Notes under the pieces: model-generated
Told to the model about the DNA's origin: nothing
Seen by the model: only the letters and a program-made list of their open reading frames with translations
The model's database searches: none
Translations under genes and position numbers: made by a program
Part shown: positions 24,401-32,898 of the stretch, in pieces
Layout of the letters: every line of letters begins with the position of its first letter
How positions within the stretch are numbered: the stretch's first letter is position 1
DNA from: HGM04593 sp045636125
Lineage (GTDB): Bacteria > Bacteroidota > Bacteroidia > Bacteroidales > Bacteroidaceae
NCBI GenBank assembly: GCA_045636125.1
Contig: JAZTWX010000011.1
Span: forward strand, 13,112-77,111
Reading direction: 5' to 3'
Length of the DNA: 64,000 bases

Positions 24401-25177
24401 CTAAAAAGAAACATCACTTATAACCCCGTCTACCGCAACAGCCGGCAAATCGGACGGTGCAGAAAGAGTCCACACCTTCACCCCCTTACCCGCCGCCGAC
24501 AGCTTCGCGGCAAAAGAACGCGGCAAACAACGCTTGTAAAAATTAAAAGAGGATACGTGGGAATATTTCCCCGGCGAGAACCACCGGAACGACCCATCGA
24601 AAATAACAGGCAGCAAAGGCACCTTAAAGAGCACAAGTTTCTCAAGAGGATAAGAGACCTTAAGAGAGTGCAGGCAACGCAGCACCTTGTCATTGAACGA
24701 CTGCACGCTCACCCACCCCTCGGCACCATTTTCAAGAATATCGACATACAACCGAGACGCCACCATCAACGCCTCCCAGCCACCGCATTTCACATCAATC
24801 AACAGGTGGCAACGGCCATTCACAAGCCGCAACACCTCGCCAAGAGTGGGGATGCGCTCACCCGTTGCGCGCCCGCGGTCATCCACAATTTCCAAGCTCT
24901 TTATTTCAGCAAGCGTCAAATGCCCCACTTTCCCACGACCATTCGTGCGCCCCGTTACCGAAGAGTCGTGAAAAACCACCAGGTGCCCATCGTCAGTCAT
25001 CCTCACATCAACCTCCAACGCACGTGCCCCAAGCAAAATACTCCTCTCTATGCACGAAAGGGTATTTTCCACGCCCCACCCTGCACCGCCACGGTGGGCA
25101 ACAAGCAACGGCGGCTCTTTTGCCTGAACTAAAAGCAACACACACAAAGATATTTCAAGCAAAAATATTTTTTTCAT
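24401..25177 (-). CDS. Secreted glycerophosphodiester phosphodiesterase
   Basis: From ATG 25177 the protein has 258 residues with a signal peptide (MKKIFLLEISLCVLLLVQA). The GDPD signature is clear: LLVAHRGGAGWGVENT (catalytic His and Glu), ALEVDVRMTDDGHLVVFHD (metal Glu/Asp and second His), and LLIDVKC later. Such enzymes hydrolyse glycerophosphodiesters from degraded phospholipids to glycerol 3-phosphate and an alcohol; the signal peptide places it in the periplasm or outside. An upstream start would add 15 residues that break the signal peptide. It is a single gene facing the pfl genes. Confidence 0.92.
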   Translation of the reverse strand: MKKIFLLEISLCVLLLVQAKEPPLLVAHRGGAGWGVENTLSCIERSILLGARALEVDVRMTDDGHLVVFHDSSVTGRTNGRGKVGHLTLAEIKSLEIVDDRGRATGERIPTLGEVLRLVNGRCHLLIDVKCGGWEALMVASRLYVDILENGAEGWVSVQSFNDKVLRCLHSLKVSYPLEKLVLFKVPLLPVIFDGSFRWFSPGKYSHVSSFNFYKRCLPRSFAAKLSAAGKGVKVWTLSAPSDLPAVAVDGVISDVSF

Positions 25178-25328
25178 TACTGCACGACAGATATTAATCC
25201 CAGAGCACAAACAATCGCCCACAACCGAAAGTTCGGCATAAAAAGCTCACTACAAGCCGCAAAACCGGCAAATAATCCATTAACGCAGAAAAAAATCACT
25301 ACTTTACTAAAAATATTTTCAAAAATAC

Positions 25329-25359
25329 TTGCGCGGTTCAAAAATTCATTCTACCTTTG
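25329..25359 (+). promoter_or_regulatory. Promoter of tRNA-Ser
   Basis: TTG at 25329-25331 and TACCTTTG at 25352-25359 are separated by 20 nt, a near-perfect Bacteroidota promoter. Transcription should begin near 25366, about 33 nt before the tRNA. Confidence 0.85.
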
Positions 25360-25398
25360 CACCCGTTAAACGAAACGACCGCGTTTAATTTACTTAAT

Positions 25399-25483
25399 GG
25401 AGAGGTGGCAGAGTGGTCGATTGCACCGGTCTTGAAAACCGACGTACCGAGAGGTACCGGGGGTTCGAATCCCTCTCTCTCCG
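25399..25483 (+). tRNA. tRNA-Ser (anticodon UGA)
   Basis: An 85-nt class II tRNA. The acceptor 5' strand GGAGAGG pairs with TCTCTCC at 25476-25482 (last pair G-U), with discriminator G25483. A D-arm GCAGAGTGGTCGATTGC precedes an anticodon arm CGGT-CTTGAAA-ACCG with anticodon TGA. A long variable arm (GTACCGAGAGGTAC) and a T-arm with GGTTCGAAT complete it. CCA is not encoded. A strong promoter precedes and a terminator follows. Confidence 0.95.
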
Positions 25484-25489
25484 CAAGAG

Positions 25490-25515
25490 AAGGAAGCTGA
25501 AAGGCTTCCTTTTTT
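25490..25515 (+). terminator. Terminator of tRNA-Ser
   Basis: Stem AAGGAAGC (25490-25497) and GCTTCCTT (25504-25511) with loop TGAAAG is followed by a T-run to 25515. It starts seven nt after the tRNA. Confidence 0.88.
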
Positions 25516-25581
25516 GTATTAGAGGGGATGAGAACACCCGAGTGGGGGTTCGTAATCGACGAAGTCGCTTGCCAAAGCAAG

Positions 25582-25598
25582 AATCCCTCTCTCTCCGC
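25582..25598 (+). repeat. Second copy of the tRNA-Ser 3' end (candidate att site)
   Basis: AATCCCTCTCTCTCCGC repeats exactly the last 16 nt of the tRNA plus one base (25468-25484), 114 bp further on; the match extends to 20 bp (GAATCCCTCTCTCTCCGCAA). No tRNA body precedes it. A hairpin follows at 25604. Confidence 0.8.
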
Positions 25599-25603
25599 AA
25601 AAG

Positions 25604-25658
25604 GAAAAAGCAGACAGAAACTCAAATTTATTTGAAGGTTTGTCAGCTTTTTCTTTTT
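25604..25658 (+). terminator. Hairpin with T-rich tail after the second att-like copy
   Basis: GAAAAAGC (25604-25611) pairs with GCTTTTTC (25646-25653) and is followed by TTTTTGC. An internal palindrome TCAAATTTATTTGA lies in the loop. The sequence is unrelated to the terminator after the tRNA. Confidence 0.55.
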
Positions 25659-25697
25659 GCAAGGATGCCCGCGGCAGCGCAAGGGATGGACAAAGTC

Positions 25698-25714
25698 AAT
25701 CCCTCTCTCTCCGC
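25698..25714 (+). repeat. Third copy of the tRNA-Ser 3' end (candidate att site)
   Basis: AATCCCTCTCTCTCCGC occurs again 116 bp after the second copy, exact over 17 bp, preceded by unrelated sequence (GACAAAGTC). A strong terminator hairpin begins seven nt later. Confidence 0.8.
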
Positions 25715-25720
25715 TGAAAG

Positions 25721-25770
25721 CAAAATAAAGCAGATTTCTTTATGAAGTCTGCTTTATTTTGTTTGTGTTT
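25721..25770 (+). terminator. Strong terminator after the third att-like copy
   Basis: A 14-bp perfect stem CAAAATAAAGCAGA (25721-25734) and its complement at 25748-25761 is followed by TTTGTGTTTT. It differs in sequence from the two preceding hairpins. Confidence 0.75.
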
Positions 25771-25838
25771 TCCCGGAGCTCAAATATTTGAAAATCAATT
25801 ATAAAACTATTAAAAAAGCAAGAAAAGCAAGCGATGTC

Positions 25839-25864
25839 CGAGGGTTCGAATCGCTCGGGTACCG
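25839..25864 (+). other. Isolated tRNA T-arm-like fragment
   Basis: CGAGGGTTCGAATCGCTCGG contains the invariant T-loop TTCGAAT with flanking bases that pair at five of six positions, then GTACCG. No D-arm or anticodon arm precedes it. It resembles the 3' end of a tRNA other than tRNA-Ser, perhaps another integration remnant. The remaining sequence from 25771 to 26033 shows no gene. Confidence 0.35.
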
Positions 25865-26033
25865 AAGAAAAAATTACTATTTTTTGCGACCACTCGAAAA
25901 ATCATACAAAAAGGTCGCACAACAAGACTCAATGCATTTAATTTCTGCCAGTTACGTGCAATTTTACAATTCATCGCACATCAAAAGAAAAAACAGAAAA
26001 CACCACCAGGTGATTGCCACCACCTTATCACAT

Positions 26034-26060
26034 AAAAAAAGCAGGCCACGACCTGCTTTT
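26034..26060 (-). terminator. Terminator of the glycosyltransferase/nfo operon
   Basis: On the minus strand the hairpin AAAAGCAGG-tcgtgg-CCTGCTTTT (complement of 26037-26060) is followed by further T residues (26034-26036). It lies nine nt past the glycosyltransferase stop. Confidence 0.8.
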
Positions 26061-26069
26061 CATTCTATA

Positions 26070-26960
26070 CTATCCCAAAAAGTTTGGAGCGACCCTCTTG
26101 CACTGCTTGCGGCAGCGGGCAATGCCACCCCACCGAGCCACAAGGCGCACAAACATTGCGAAATAATCCTTGCTTAAACCAAAATTTCCCCTGCACAGCT
26201 GCACAAGACTCTTTTTCACCACAGCCAACAAGCCGTAGGCAACAGCCCTCGGCAACGTATAATTTATGTTCGCACACTCCGAAAGATGGAAAACATACTC
26301 GGAACGCAAGAAAGCCGCGTGCGTTACGGCACGATTCTCGCGGTCGTGACAAGCGCGGGCAGCCGGTACATAAGCAACCTGTAAATTGTGAAAGCGCAAG
26401 CGGTTTACAAAATCTATATCTTCGCCATAATGGTAGAAGAGCGAGGAAAAACCGCCAACCTTTTTGAGCACAGCGATAGGCACAAGCCAAAAGGCTGCGT
26501 TCACAAACGGCACCATTACAAGCTCGGCAACGGGCAACTGCTGCACATTACCTACGCCCGCATAGTGTGCAAAACCAAAATCGAGATTCTCGCCGTCACC
26601 AGCAAGGTGAACAGGTGATATTATTCCGCAAGAGGGATTCTTTTCGGCTGCAGCTACAAGCGCGCCCAAAGCCGCGGGCATAACCCAAGCATCTTGGTTC
26701 ACGAGAAACACCGCATCGTACCCCTCGCGCAGGGCAATATCCATTGCAATATTATTGGCACGGCCGAAGCCCAGGTTCTTGCCGTTCTGCAGCAAGCGCA
26801 CCCACGGATAGCTGCGCTCGATGAGCTCCACGGTGCGGTCACTCGAGTAGTTGTCCACAACAACCACATCCACCGGATACTCCGACGCCTGCAAGCTGCC
26901 CAGGCAGCGCTCCATCCACGGCTCGAAATTATACGAAACAATAATTGCAAGGACTCTCAT
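26070..26960 (-). CDS. Family 2 glycosyltransferase (rhamnosyltransferase-like)
   Basis: The 296-residue protein has a GT-A fold: VLAIIVSYNFEPWMERCL at the N-terminus, VVVVDNYSSDRTVELIE (nucleotide binding), NLGFGRANNIAMDIA, and FLVNQDAWVMP in place of the DxD motif, an arrangement common in rhamnosyl-type family 2 enzymes. FYHYGEDIDFVNRL provides the later ED motif. It should work at the cytoplasmic face on a lipid-linked or polysaccharide acceptor; the donor is unknown. It starts 12 nt after nfo and ends before a strong terminator, so it is the last gene of that transcript. No other glycan genes adjoin it. Confidence 0.88.
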   Translation of the reverse strand: MRVLAIIVSYNFEPWMERCLGSLQASEYPVDVVVVDNYSSDRTVELIERSYPWVRLLQNGKNLGFGRANNIAMDIALREGYDAVFLVNQDAWVMPAALGALVAAAEKNPSCGIISPVHLAGDGENLDFGFAHYAGVGNVQQLPVAELVMVPFVNAAFWLVPIAVLKKVGGFSSLFYHYGEDIDFVNRLRFHNLQVAYVPAARACHDRENRAVTHAAFLRSEYVFHLSECANINYTLPRAVAYGLLAVVKKSLVQLCRGNFGLSKDYFAMFVRLVARWGGIARCRKQCKRVAPNFLG

Positions 26961-26972
26961 CGAAGGCGTTTT

Positions 26973-27806
26973 TTATTCAAAGCTACGCAGGAGAGCAATC
27001 TCTTCGGCCCAACGGCTCTCGTCGGGTGTCTCCATTATTATGGGAATATTGTCGAAGCGGCTGTCCTTCATAAAACGCCGGAAAAACTCCACACCCAAAA
27101 GCCCGAGGCCTATGCTCTCGTGCCTGTCGACACGCGAGCCAAGGGCCTTTTTAGTGTCGTTGAGGTGAATAGCACTCAAATATTCTGGGCCTATGATTTT
27201 GTCGAGAGCACCGAAAGCACCATCGTAATCACCTATAAAATCGTACCCCGCCGAATAGAAATGGCAAGTATCGATGCACACACCCACGCGGCTTTTGTCG
27301 TCGACACGGTCAATGATATAACGTATCTCCTCCAAGCGGTTACCCACGTTACTACCCTGCCCCGCAGTGTTTTCAATAACAGCCTTCACGCCCTTTGTCA
27401 TTGAAAGGGCTAGGTTGATGTTTGCCGCAATGGCGTCGAGGCACTGCTCCACCGATATTTTGTTCAAGTGGCTACCGGGGTGGAAATTAAGCATCGTTAG
27501 GCCAAGCTGCTCGCAACGTTTCATTTCGTCGATGAACGCAGCGCGCGACTTCTGCTGGGCCTCCTCATCGGGGTTACCCAAGTTTATGAGATAGCTGTCG
27601 TGGGGAAGAATATACTTTGCATCGAAATTGTTTTCGGCACAATTCTTTTTGAAAAGTTCTATACTCTTTTCGCTCAAAGGAGCCGACACCCACTGACGCT
27701 GGTTCTTGGTAAAAAGGGCAAAAGCATTTGCCCCTATGGCCGCGGCATTCAATGGAGCATTTTCAACTCCACCGCTTGCCGACACATGTGCACCTATATA
27801 TTTCAT
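26973..27806 (-). CDS. nfo: Endonuclease IV (AP endonuclease)
   Basis: Nfo cuts DNA 5' to abasic sites in base-excision repair and uses three zinc ions. The 277-residue protein matches the family throughout: MKYIGAHVSASGGVENAP at the start, LPHDSYLINLGNP, LNFHPGSHL, AVIENTAGQGSNVG, VCIDTCHFYSAGYDF, AIHLNDTKKALGSRVDRHE and IIMETPDESRW. All zinc-binding His, Glu and Asp segments are present. It is co-oriented with the downstream glycosyltransferase, 12 nt apart. The product is cytoplasmic and typical in length. Confidence 0.96.
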   Translation of the reverse strand: MKYIGAHVSASGGVENAPLNAAAIGANAFALFTKNQRQWVSAPLSEKSIELFKKNCAENNFDAKYILPHDSYLINLGNPDEEAQQKSRAAFIDEMKRCEQLGLTMLNFHPGSHLNKISVEQCLDAIAANINLALSMTKGVKAVIENTAGQGSNVGNRLEEIRYIIDRVDDKSRVGVCIDTCHFYSAGYDFIGDYDGAFGALDKIIGPEYLSAIHLNDTKKALGSRVDRHESIGLGLLGVEFFRRFMKDSRFDNIPIIMETPDESRWAEEIALLRSFE

Positions 27807-27844
27807 AATTGTTCCTGTTTACGTTTATTGCATGCGAATATATA

Positions 27845-27896
27845 CAAAAAAGAGTAGAGGCGAAAAAGAAATCCAATCTTTCTGCCCCTACTCTTT
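27845..27896 (-). terminator. Terminator of the phosphate transporter gene
   Basis: The arm AAAGAGTAGAGGC (27849-27861) pairs with 27884-27896 at 12 of 13 positions, enclosing a 22-nt loop. The minus strand continues with T residues (27845-27850). It lies about 60 nt past the transporter stop. Confidence 0.8.
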
Positions 27897-27957
27897 ATTA
27901 TAGTTACCACTGTGGCCTACGCACAGGGTTAACTCATCATTTTAATCACAGCGTGCG

Positions 27958-30216
27958 TTACTCCTCGCCGGCAACCCTTTCTTCCACAGGAGCAAAGAAT
28001 TTGTTACCACCACGCAAAAGGTTACGCACCTCACTAAGAAGCTCGTGCGACTCCTGAATGAGGTTCAGGTAAACAAAGTCCATACGCAAGCTACCATTGC
28101 TCTTATGCAGACGCATTGTCTGGGTCTTGCGCAAGTTGGCGAGCGCGTGTTTAAGGTCTTTTGCACGTGAAGATACCTCGTCGGAAGCAGAGTAGTTGCC
28201 CGTTGAGATTATGTTGTCGATATCCTTGAGAGTATTGAACACACCGGTGCAATAAGGTGTAAACTCCTCGATATACATTTTGGACAAGGGAGAGAAGCTG
28301 TTGTCGGCGTGCTCTTTCATAGGCTCACATATACGTGTGAGGGTGTTGAGCATCTGCTGACAGCTGTTGGTGCACAAGTGATACCAGGTGCTGCGCTCAA
28401 ATGCCAGCTGCTGGTCGACACGCTGCATACCGCGTGTTTCGGCACGGCGCTCCTTTTTCATGAGAGCCTTCTCCTCAACAATCTTAATGAGCGACGCTTT
28501 CAAAGGACGGAGCTCGTCTTTTGCAAAAGAGTCGAACATAAGTTTGTAAGTATCGGCCGAGAAAGAGAGTGTGCGCGAAAGGGTTGCCGAAGCGTGGCTC
28601 TGCAATTTATTCCACACCTCGCCGGGATCTTCGGAGCGCAGAATAACCTGCATATCCTCGTCCACCTTCTCGCTGCTCTTTTTCTTGTTATACTGAATGT
28701 GGCTGCGTATGAGCAGATAAATTACAAGCGCAATCATCACATACATTGCATACACGCCGCCGAAATTGAGTATCGAGGCAACGCCCGCTGCAAGTATGAA
28801 GGCAGCACCGGCTGTAATAAACCAACCGCCCACAACCGATACAACGCCGGTTACACGGTACACAGCACTCTCACGCCCCCAAGCACGGTCGCTGAGCGAA
28901 GAACCCATACCGACCATAAATGTAACGTATGTTGTTGAGAGGGGCAATTTAAGCGAAGTACCAAGTGCAATGAGCAAACCTGCAAGCACAAGGTTCACCG
29001 ACGCGCGCACAAGGTCGAAAGCAACATCCTCGCGCTCTTCGAGCGGAGTGAAACGCGCGTTCACCCACTGTTTCACGCTGGGAGGAGTAACACGCAAAAC
29101 ACCGTCGACCATCTTTGTGGTTGCACGCACAAGGTTACGAGCGATGGGAGAGGTTCCAAAAATATCACCCTCGTCGTTCTGCTGGCTCGACAAGCTGATA
29201 GATGTCTGCAACACCTTGCGAGCCTTTTTGCTTGTCCACAAAGCATAAACCATAACAGCACCAGCACCAATGAGGAAATACATAGGAGTCTTTGCCGAAA
29301 GGTTGAGCGACGACATCATAAATCCCGCCGCGTCGCCTGCGCCGTTGGCAGTAAAATCCTTGAACGATTCGAAGCCTGCAAGCGTAACACCAATGAAGTT
29401 TACAAGGTCGTTACCCGCAAAGGCCATAGCAAGCGAGAATGTTCCCACAAGAACAATAATTTTGAGCACATTCACCTTGAAGAAGTGGAGTATCTGCATA
29501 AGGATGGTGAAGAACACAAACGCTGCAAAGAGAATTGAAACGGTGTGAGTGTCGATGAATTCCCTCATTTCGGCCGACACTATTGTGCTGCCCTTCAAGC
29601 CCTTGATGAGCATAAAATAGATGATAGAGGTAATTGCCACGCCGCCGTAAATGCCTATTTTGCCACCAAGATTCTTGCGATAATGAAACGTAAATATAAC
29701 ACGTGTAATCCATTGAACAACAAGACCGAACACAAAGGCCACAGCCACCGAAAGGAAGATTGAGAAAATAATTGTAAGAGCCTTTTCGGTGTTGAGCATC
29801 TCCATAAAGGGCACATTATGCGCGCTCGAGTTTATGATTGCCGTAATGAAGGCAGCTCCCAAGAGTTCAAACACCATTGAAACGGTGGTAGATGTGGGCA
29901 AGCCCAGCGAGTTGAAGAGGTCGAGCAGAAAGACGTCGCTTATTACAACCGCCAGATAGATACACATCACTTGGCTGAAACTGAAATACTCCGGTGCAAA
30001 AATTCCGTGGCGCGCAACATCCATCATACCACTGCTGAAAGCGGCACCAATAAACACACCAGCTGCTGCAACAAGCAACACGTGTTTCAGTTTTGCGGCC
30101 TTACTGCCCACGGCAGCACTCAAAAAGTTAACGGCGTCGTTGCTCACACCAACCGTAAGGTCGAGAATGGCGAGTGAGAACATAAAGACCACCACTAACA
30201 GATAAGCATAATCCAT
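27958..30216 (-). CDS. PiT-family inorganic phosphate transporter with PhoU-like tail
   Basis: The 752-residue protein has an N-terminal PiT half: LTVGVSNDAVNFLSAAVGSK contains the signature GxxNDxxN-type motif, repeated later as FAGNDLVNFIGVTLAG, and about ten membrane helices extend to about residue 510, including LPTSTTVSMVFELLG and LPLSTTYVTFMVGMG. The last 240 residues are cytoplasmic and helical (HASATLSRTLSFSADTYKL, CTNSCQQMLNTLTRICEPMK), resembling PhoU/DUF47. PiT carriers import phosphate with protons or cations. The fused tail probably regulates transport; such fusions are familiar in Bacteroidota. It is monocistronic, with terminators on both sides. Confidence 0.92.
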   Translation of the reverse strand: MDYAYLLVVVFMFSLAILDLTVGVSNDAVNFLSAAVGSKAAKLKHVLLVAAAGVFIGAAFSSGMMDVARHGIFAPEYFSFSQVMCIYLAVVISDVFLLDLFNSLGLPTSTTVSMVFELLGAAFITAIINSSAHNVPFMEMLNTEKALTIIFSIFLSVAVAFVFGLVVQWITRVIFTFHYRKNLGGKIGIYGGVAITSIIYFMLIKGLKGSTIVSAEMREFIDTHTVSILFAAFVFFTILMQILHFFKVNVLKIIVLVGTFSLAMAFAGNDLVNFIGVTLAGFESFKDFTANGAGDAAGFMMSSLNLSAKTPMYFLIGAGAVMVYALWTSKKARKVLQTSISLSSQQNDEGDIFGTSPIARNLVRATTKMVDGVLRVTPPSVKQWVNARFTPLEEREDVAFDLVRASVNLVLAGLLIALGTSLKLPLSTTYVTFMVGMGSSLSDRAWGRESAVYRVTGVVSVVGGWFITAGAAFILAAGVASILNFGGVYAMYVMIALVIYLLIRSHIQYNKKKSSEKVDEDMQVILRSEDPGEVWNKLQSHASATLSRTLSFSADTYKLMFDSFAKDELRPLKASLIKIVEEKALMKKERRAETRGMQRVDQQLAFERSTWYHLCTNSCQQMLNTLTRICEPMKEHADNSFSPLSKMYIEEFTPYCTGVFNTLKDIDNIISTGNYSASDEVSSRAKDLKHALANLRKTQTMRLHKSNGSLRMDFVYLNLIQESHELLSEVRNLLRGGNKFFAPVEERVAGEE

Positions 30217-30375
30217 AAGATATATATTTAGTTTGTACTATATCGTTGTCGGTCAACAATAACCGCGAGAAGAAATACCGTTTCACCGGCAGCATCATCC
30301 GCGGAAAAAAGCTAAATTACCACAAAAATAGACAAATATTTTATAACTCAAAACAATGAGCGAAAAAAAACGGAC

Positions 30376-30413
30376 AAAAAAAACGAGCGGCAACCACCGC
30401 AAAGGATGGCCGC
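30376..30413 (-). terminator. Terminator of the porin-like gene
   Basis: GCGGC (30387-30391) pairs with GCCGC (30409-30413), and the minus-strand tail is T-rich (complement of 30376-30383). It lies about 25 nt past the porin stop. Confidence 0.55.
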
Positions 30414-30438
30414 CGCCCACGTTAAACAACATAAATAA

Positions 30439-31713
30439 TTAGAAATTATACCTTGCCGAGAGATTTATGCGATTGGCGTGCGTCTTGTTGTGGCCAAAGT
30501 CGGAACGCCAGCCGTGCAAGTACTCCACACCCACCTGCATGTTCTCCGAAGCGTTGCAGAACATATTGGCAACGAGGTATTGACCGCGGCGGAAAGCACC
30601 GGGGTTAGCATCGGCGTAACCACCCGCTGTGTGCAAAGTAGTCTGGCTATATGTAGCAGTGGCAAAGAAACGCGAGTTGAAATTGTACTGCACACCCGCA
30701 TACCAGGCATCGGTGCGCAACATATCCATGCGGTCGTTGTCTTTTGTGGGAACAAGGTCGACGCCCACATTCGAAACATTGTTTATATAAGAACCAATGC
30801 CCTTACCCATTGTAAACTGTCCCTTCAGCTGCAACTTGCCTATTGTCGCGAGCATACTCGCCTGCGCGCCCCACGCATACTTGTTATGCTTTGCGCCAGT
30901 TACAAGGTTGCGATAAGAGAGGTTGCGCACAACACCCGCCACGCGAATGTGGTTATTCTCGTTCATTGCATATTGCACATACACAGGAATATCGGGCATA
31001 CGCTGGCTGGTGATATTCAAATACTCGTTGTCGCTACCCGAAGGCTTGGAGGCCTCCAATGCCATTCCCATAGACAAGCCGCTCTCGAACGCATAGTTAA
31101 GCCTCAACTGTGTAGTGCGGTAGAACGCCATGCCGCAAGGGCCGCCATAGTCCACTGTCACGGGAGCAGCTGCAAGGTCCATAAAAGTACCCACGGTGTA
31201 ACCCAAAGTAAGGTAGTTGGTACTCATATACATATTGTGCAGGCGGAAATTGTCGCCGTCGCCGCGCCAGTTACCCGAAGTGTATACATAAAAATCGCCA
31301 AGAAGACGGCTAGTGCCCACCAGTTTCAGGAAGATGGTGGAGTTTGTCATGTCCATCTGGAACTGACTGCCCGACACACCGTTGCGGTCTATTGCCGAGG
31401 GATAGAAATCGACATTATCGACCGAGCCGTCGAAGTCGTACTCAATTTTTGTCTGCAGATAACCACCTATACCCAAGCCCCACTTGCCTTTCTGGTCGAC
31501 AAGGACAAAACGGGGAGCCCGAGGGTCGTGATAATAGTTACTCTGCGTAGTCTGGAAAATCTCCACCACATCGGGCGCCTCGTTCACCGTCTCACTTATG
31601 CAAATCAAAGAGACAGGCTCGTTATTGGGGCTTACCCACTCCTGCGCAAGAGCCGCTGTTGCAAGCAGACAAGCGCACACACTCATCGCTGTTGCCTTAA
31701 AAAATCTTTTCAT
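30439..31713 (-). CDS. Porin-like outer-membrane beta-barrel (DcaP-type)
   Basis: The 424-residue protein has a signal peptide (MKRFFKATAMSVCACLLATAALAQ), then amphipathic beta strands, and ends in INLSARYNF, a C-terminal aromatic signature for barrel assembly. Segments such as GGYLQTKIEYDFDGSVDN, FYVYTSGNWRGDGDNFRLHN, LGYTVGTFMDLAAAPVTVD and YGGPCGMAFYRTTQLRLNY recall DcaP-like porins. These form channels for small anionic molecules; here the substrate is unknown. It is divergent from an AraC-type regulator across 234 bp, which may control it. The family call is moderate; the barrel nature is strong. Confidence 0.75.
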   Translation of the reverse strand: MKRFFKATAMSVCACLLATAALAQEWVSPNNEPVSLICISETVNEAPDVVEIFQTTQSNYYHDPRAPRFVLVDQKGKWGLGIGGYLQTKIEYDFDGSVDNVDFYPSAIDRNGVSGSQFQMDMTNSTIFLKLVGTSRLLGDFYVYTSGNWRGDGDNFRLHNMYMSTNYLTLGYTVGTFMDLAAAPVTVDYGGPCGMAFYRTTQLRLNYAFESGLSMGMALEASKPSGSDNEYLNITSQRMPDIPVYVQYAMNENNHIRVAGVVRNLSYRNLVTGAKHNKYAWGAQASMLATIGKLQLKGQFTMGKGIGSYINNVSNVGVDLVPTKDNDRMDMLRTDAWYAGVQYNFNSRFFATATYSQTTLHTAGGYADANPGAFRRGQYLVANMFCNASENMQVGVEYLHGWRSDFGHNKTHANRINLSARYNF

Positions 31714-31947
31714 ATTTCTTTTTTATTAAAGTTACAGAAAGAAAAACAAGCGTAAATGGAAAATGTTTACCGGCTGCTACAAACAAGTTACCGGCGTGCT
31801 TGCGCGTCTATATAAATAAGGAGCAGAAAGAGCAGCAGAAGTTTTTTTGTGAGCCGTGTAAAAAAAACTGCACATTTTTACCACAAAACATATTTTTTTG
31901 ATTTTCTTTGTAAATAGAACGTTGATAATAAACGCACAAGCCCTACT

Positions 31948-32859
31948 ATGAAAGAAGAACCCACAAAAGAAAAACCCATTGTAGAACAATTCAAGCACCT
32001 CCAGATATCCCCAAAAGACAAATCCTGGGGCCTCGCAGTTTCAACAGTGGGCTACAGGCAATCTACCCCGCATAACAGCACAACAAACCACCACCCCGAC
32101 GGGTACGAATTTCCCGAGGACGGCCACCGCGTGCTCAACGAATATCAGCTGGTGTACATCACACGCGGAGCGGGTTACTTTGAGAGCGCATCCTGCGCAA
32201 AAACAAAAATAGAGGCCGGCACAATGTTTATGCTCTTCCCCGGCGAGTGGCACACCTTCTACCCCGACAGCACAACCGGCTGGGACGACCACTGGGTGGG
32301 CTTCAACGGCAGCATAATAGACGAGAAGATAAAAGCAGGCTTTTTCACATTCAAGAACTGCGTGTTCCGCATAGGGGTCGACGAGCACATCATAGACACC
32401 TACCATTCAATACTCGACATTGTGACAAGCGAACGCAAAGGCTACCAGCAGATGGCTGCCGGGCTTGTCTTCTCGCTCATAGGGCGGGTATATTACGAGA
32501 ACCTCAACCACTCTTTCGGCGACAGCTATATGACACGCATCATAAACCAGGCAAAAGCTATAATGAAAGAGGACATTTGCGGCAACCACGCGCTCGAAGA
32601 CATTGCCGACTCGCTGGGAATAAGCTACTCGCTATTCCGCCGTGAGTTCAAGCGCAGCTGCGGCAACTCTCCCGGGCAATACAGGCAGAAGCTTAAAATA
32701 ACAAAAGCCAAAGAGCTGCTCTATTCAACCAACAAGAGCATTGCCCAAATAGCCGAAGCGCTGCATTTCGAGAGCGCAGGGCAATTCTCCACATTCTTCC
32801 GCAAGCGAGTGGGCGTTCCCCCGTTGGAGTTCCGCAAGCGGGCAACAAGAAAAATTTAA
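31948..32859 (+). CDS. AraC-family transcriptional regulator
   Basis: The 303-residue protein has an AraC-type cupin at about residues 25-180 (VLNEYQLVYITRGAGYFES, TMFMLFPGEWHTFYPD), then two helix-turn-helix motifs at the C-terminus: HALEDIADSLGISYSLFRRE and SIAQIAEALHFESAGQFSTF, ending FFRKRVGVPPLEFRKRA. Such proteins usually sense a sugar or small molecule and activate nearby genes. The WDDHWVGFNG segment recurs in Bacteroidota sugar-responsive members. Candidate targets are the divergent porin gene and itself. It is followed by an unrelated membrane pair 39 nt downstream. Confidence 0.92.
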   Translation: MKEEPTKEKPIVEQFKHLQISPKDKSWGLAVSTVGYRQSTPHNSTTNHHPDGYEFPEDGHRVLNEYQLVYITRGAGYFESASCAKTKIEAGTMFMLFPGEWHTFYPDSTTGWDDHWVGFNGSIIDEKIKAGFFTFKNCVFRIGVDEHIIDTYHSILDIVTSERKGYQQMAAGLVFSLIGRVYYENLNHSFGDSYMTRIINQAKAIMKEDICGNHALEDIADSLGISYSLFRREFKRSCGNSPGQYRQKLKITKAKELLYSTNKSIAQIAEALHFESAGQFSTFFRKRVGVPPLEFRKRATRKI

Positions 32860-32898
32860 GATACCACATAAATGTAAACACCACAAAACCAAGAATTT

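Noticed and set aside
25338..25682. A minus-strand open frame across tRNA-Ser
   Set aside because: It overlaps the tRNA, its promoter and its terminator, and the repeated peptide in it comes from the repeated tRNA ends.
25468..25714. CRISPR-like or tandem tRNA array
   Set aside because: Only three 17-bp copies occur, two without any tRNA body, and the intervening sequences are unrelated and each contains a terminator.
30478..31755. A 425-codon plus-strand open frame opposite the porin gene
   Set aside because: Antisense of a gene with signal peptide and barrel signature; the plus-strand product is low in plausible structure.
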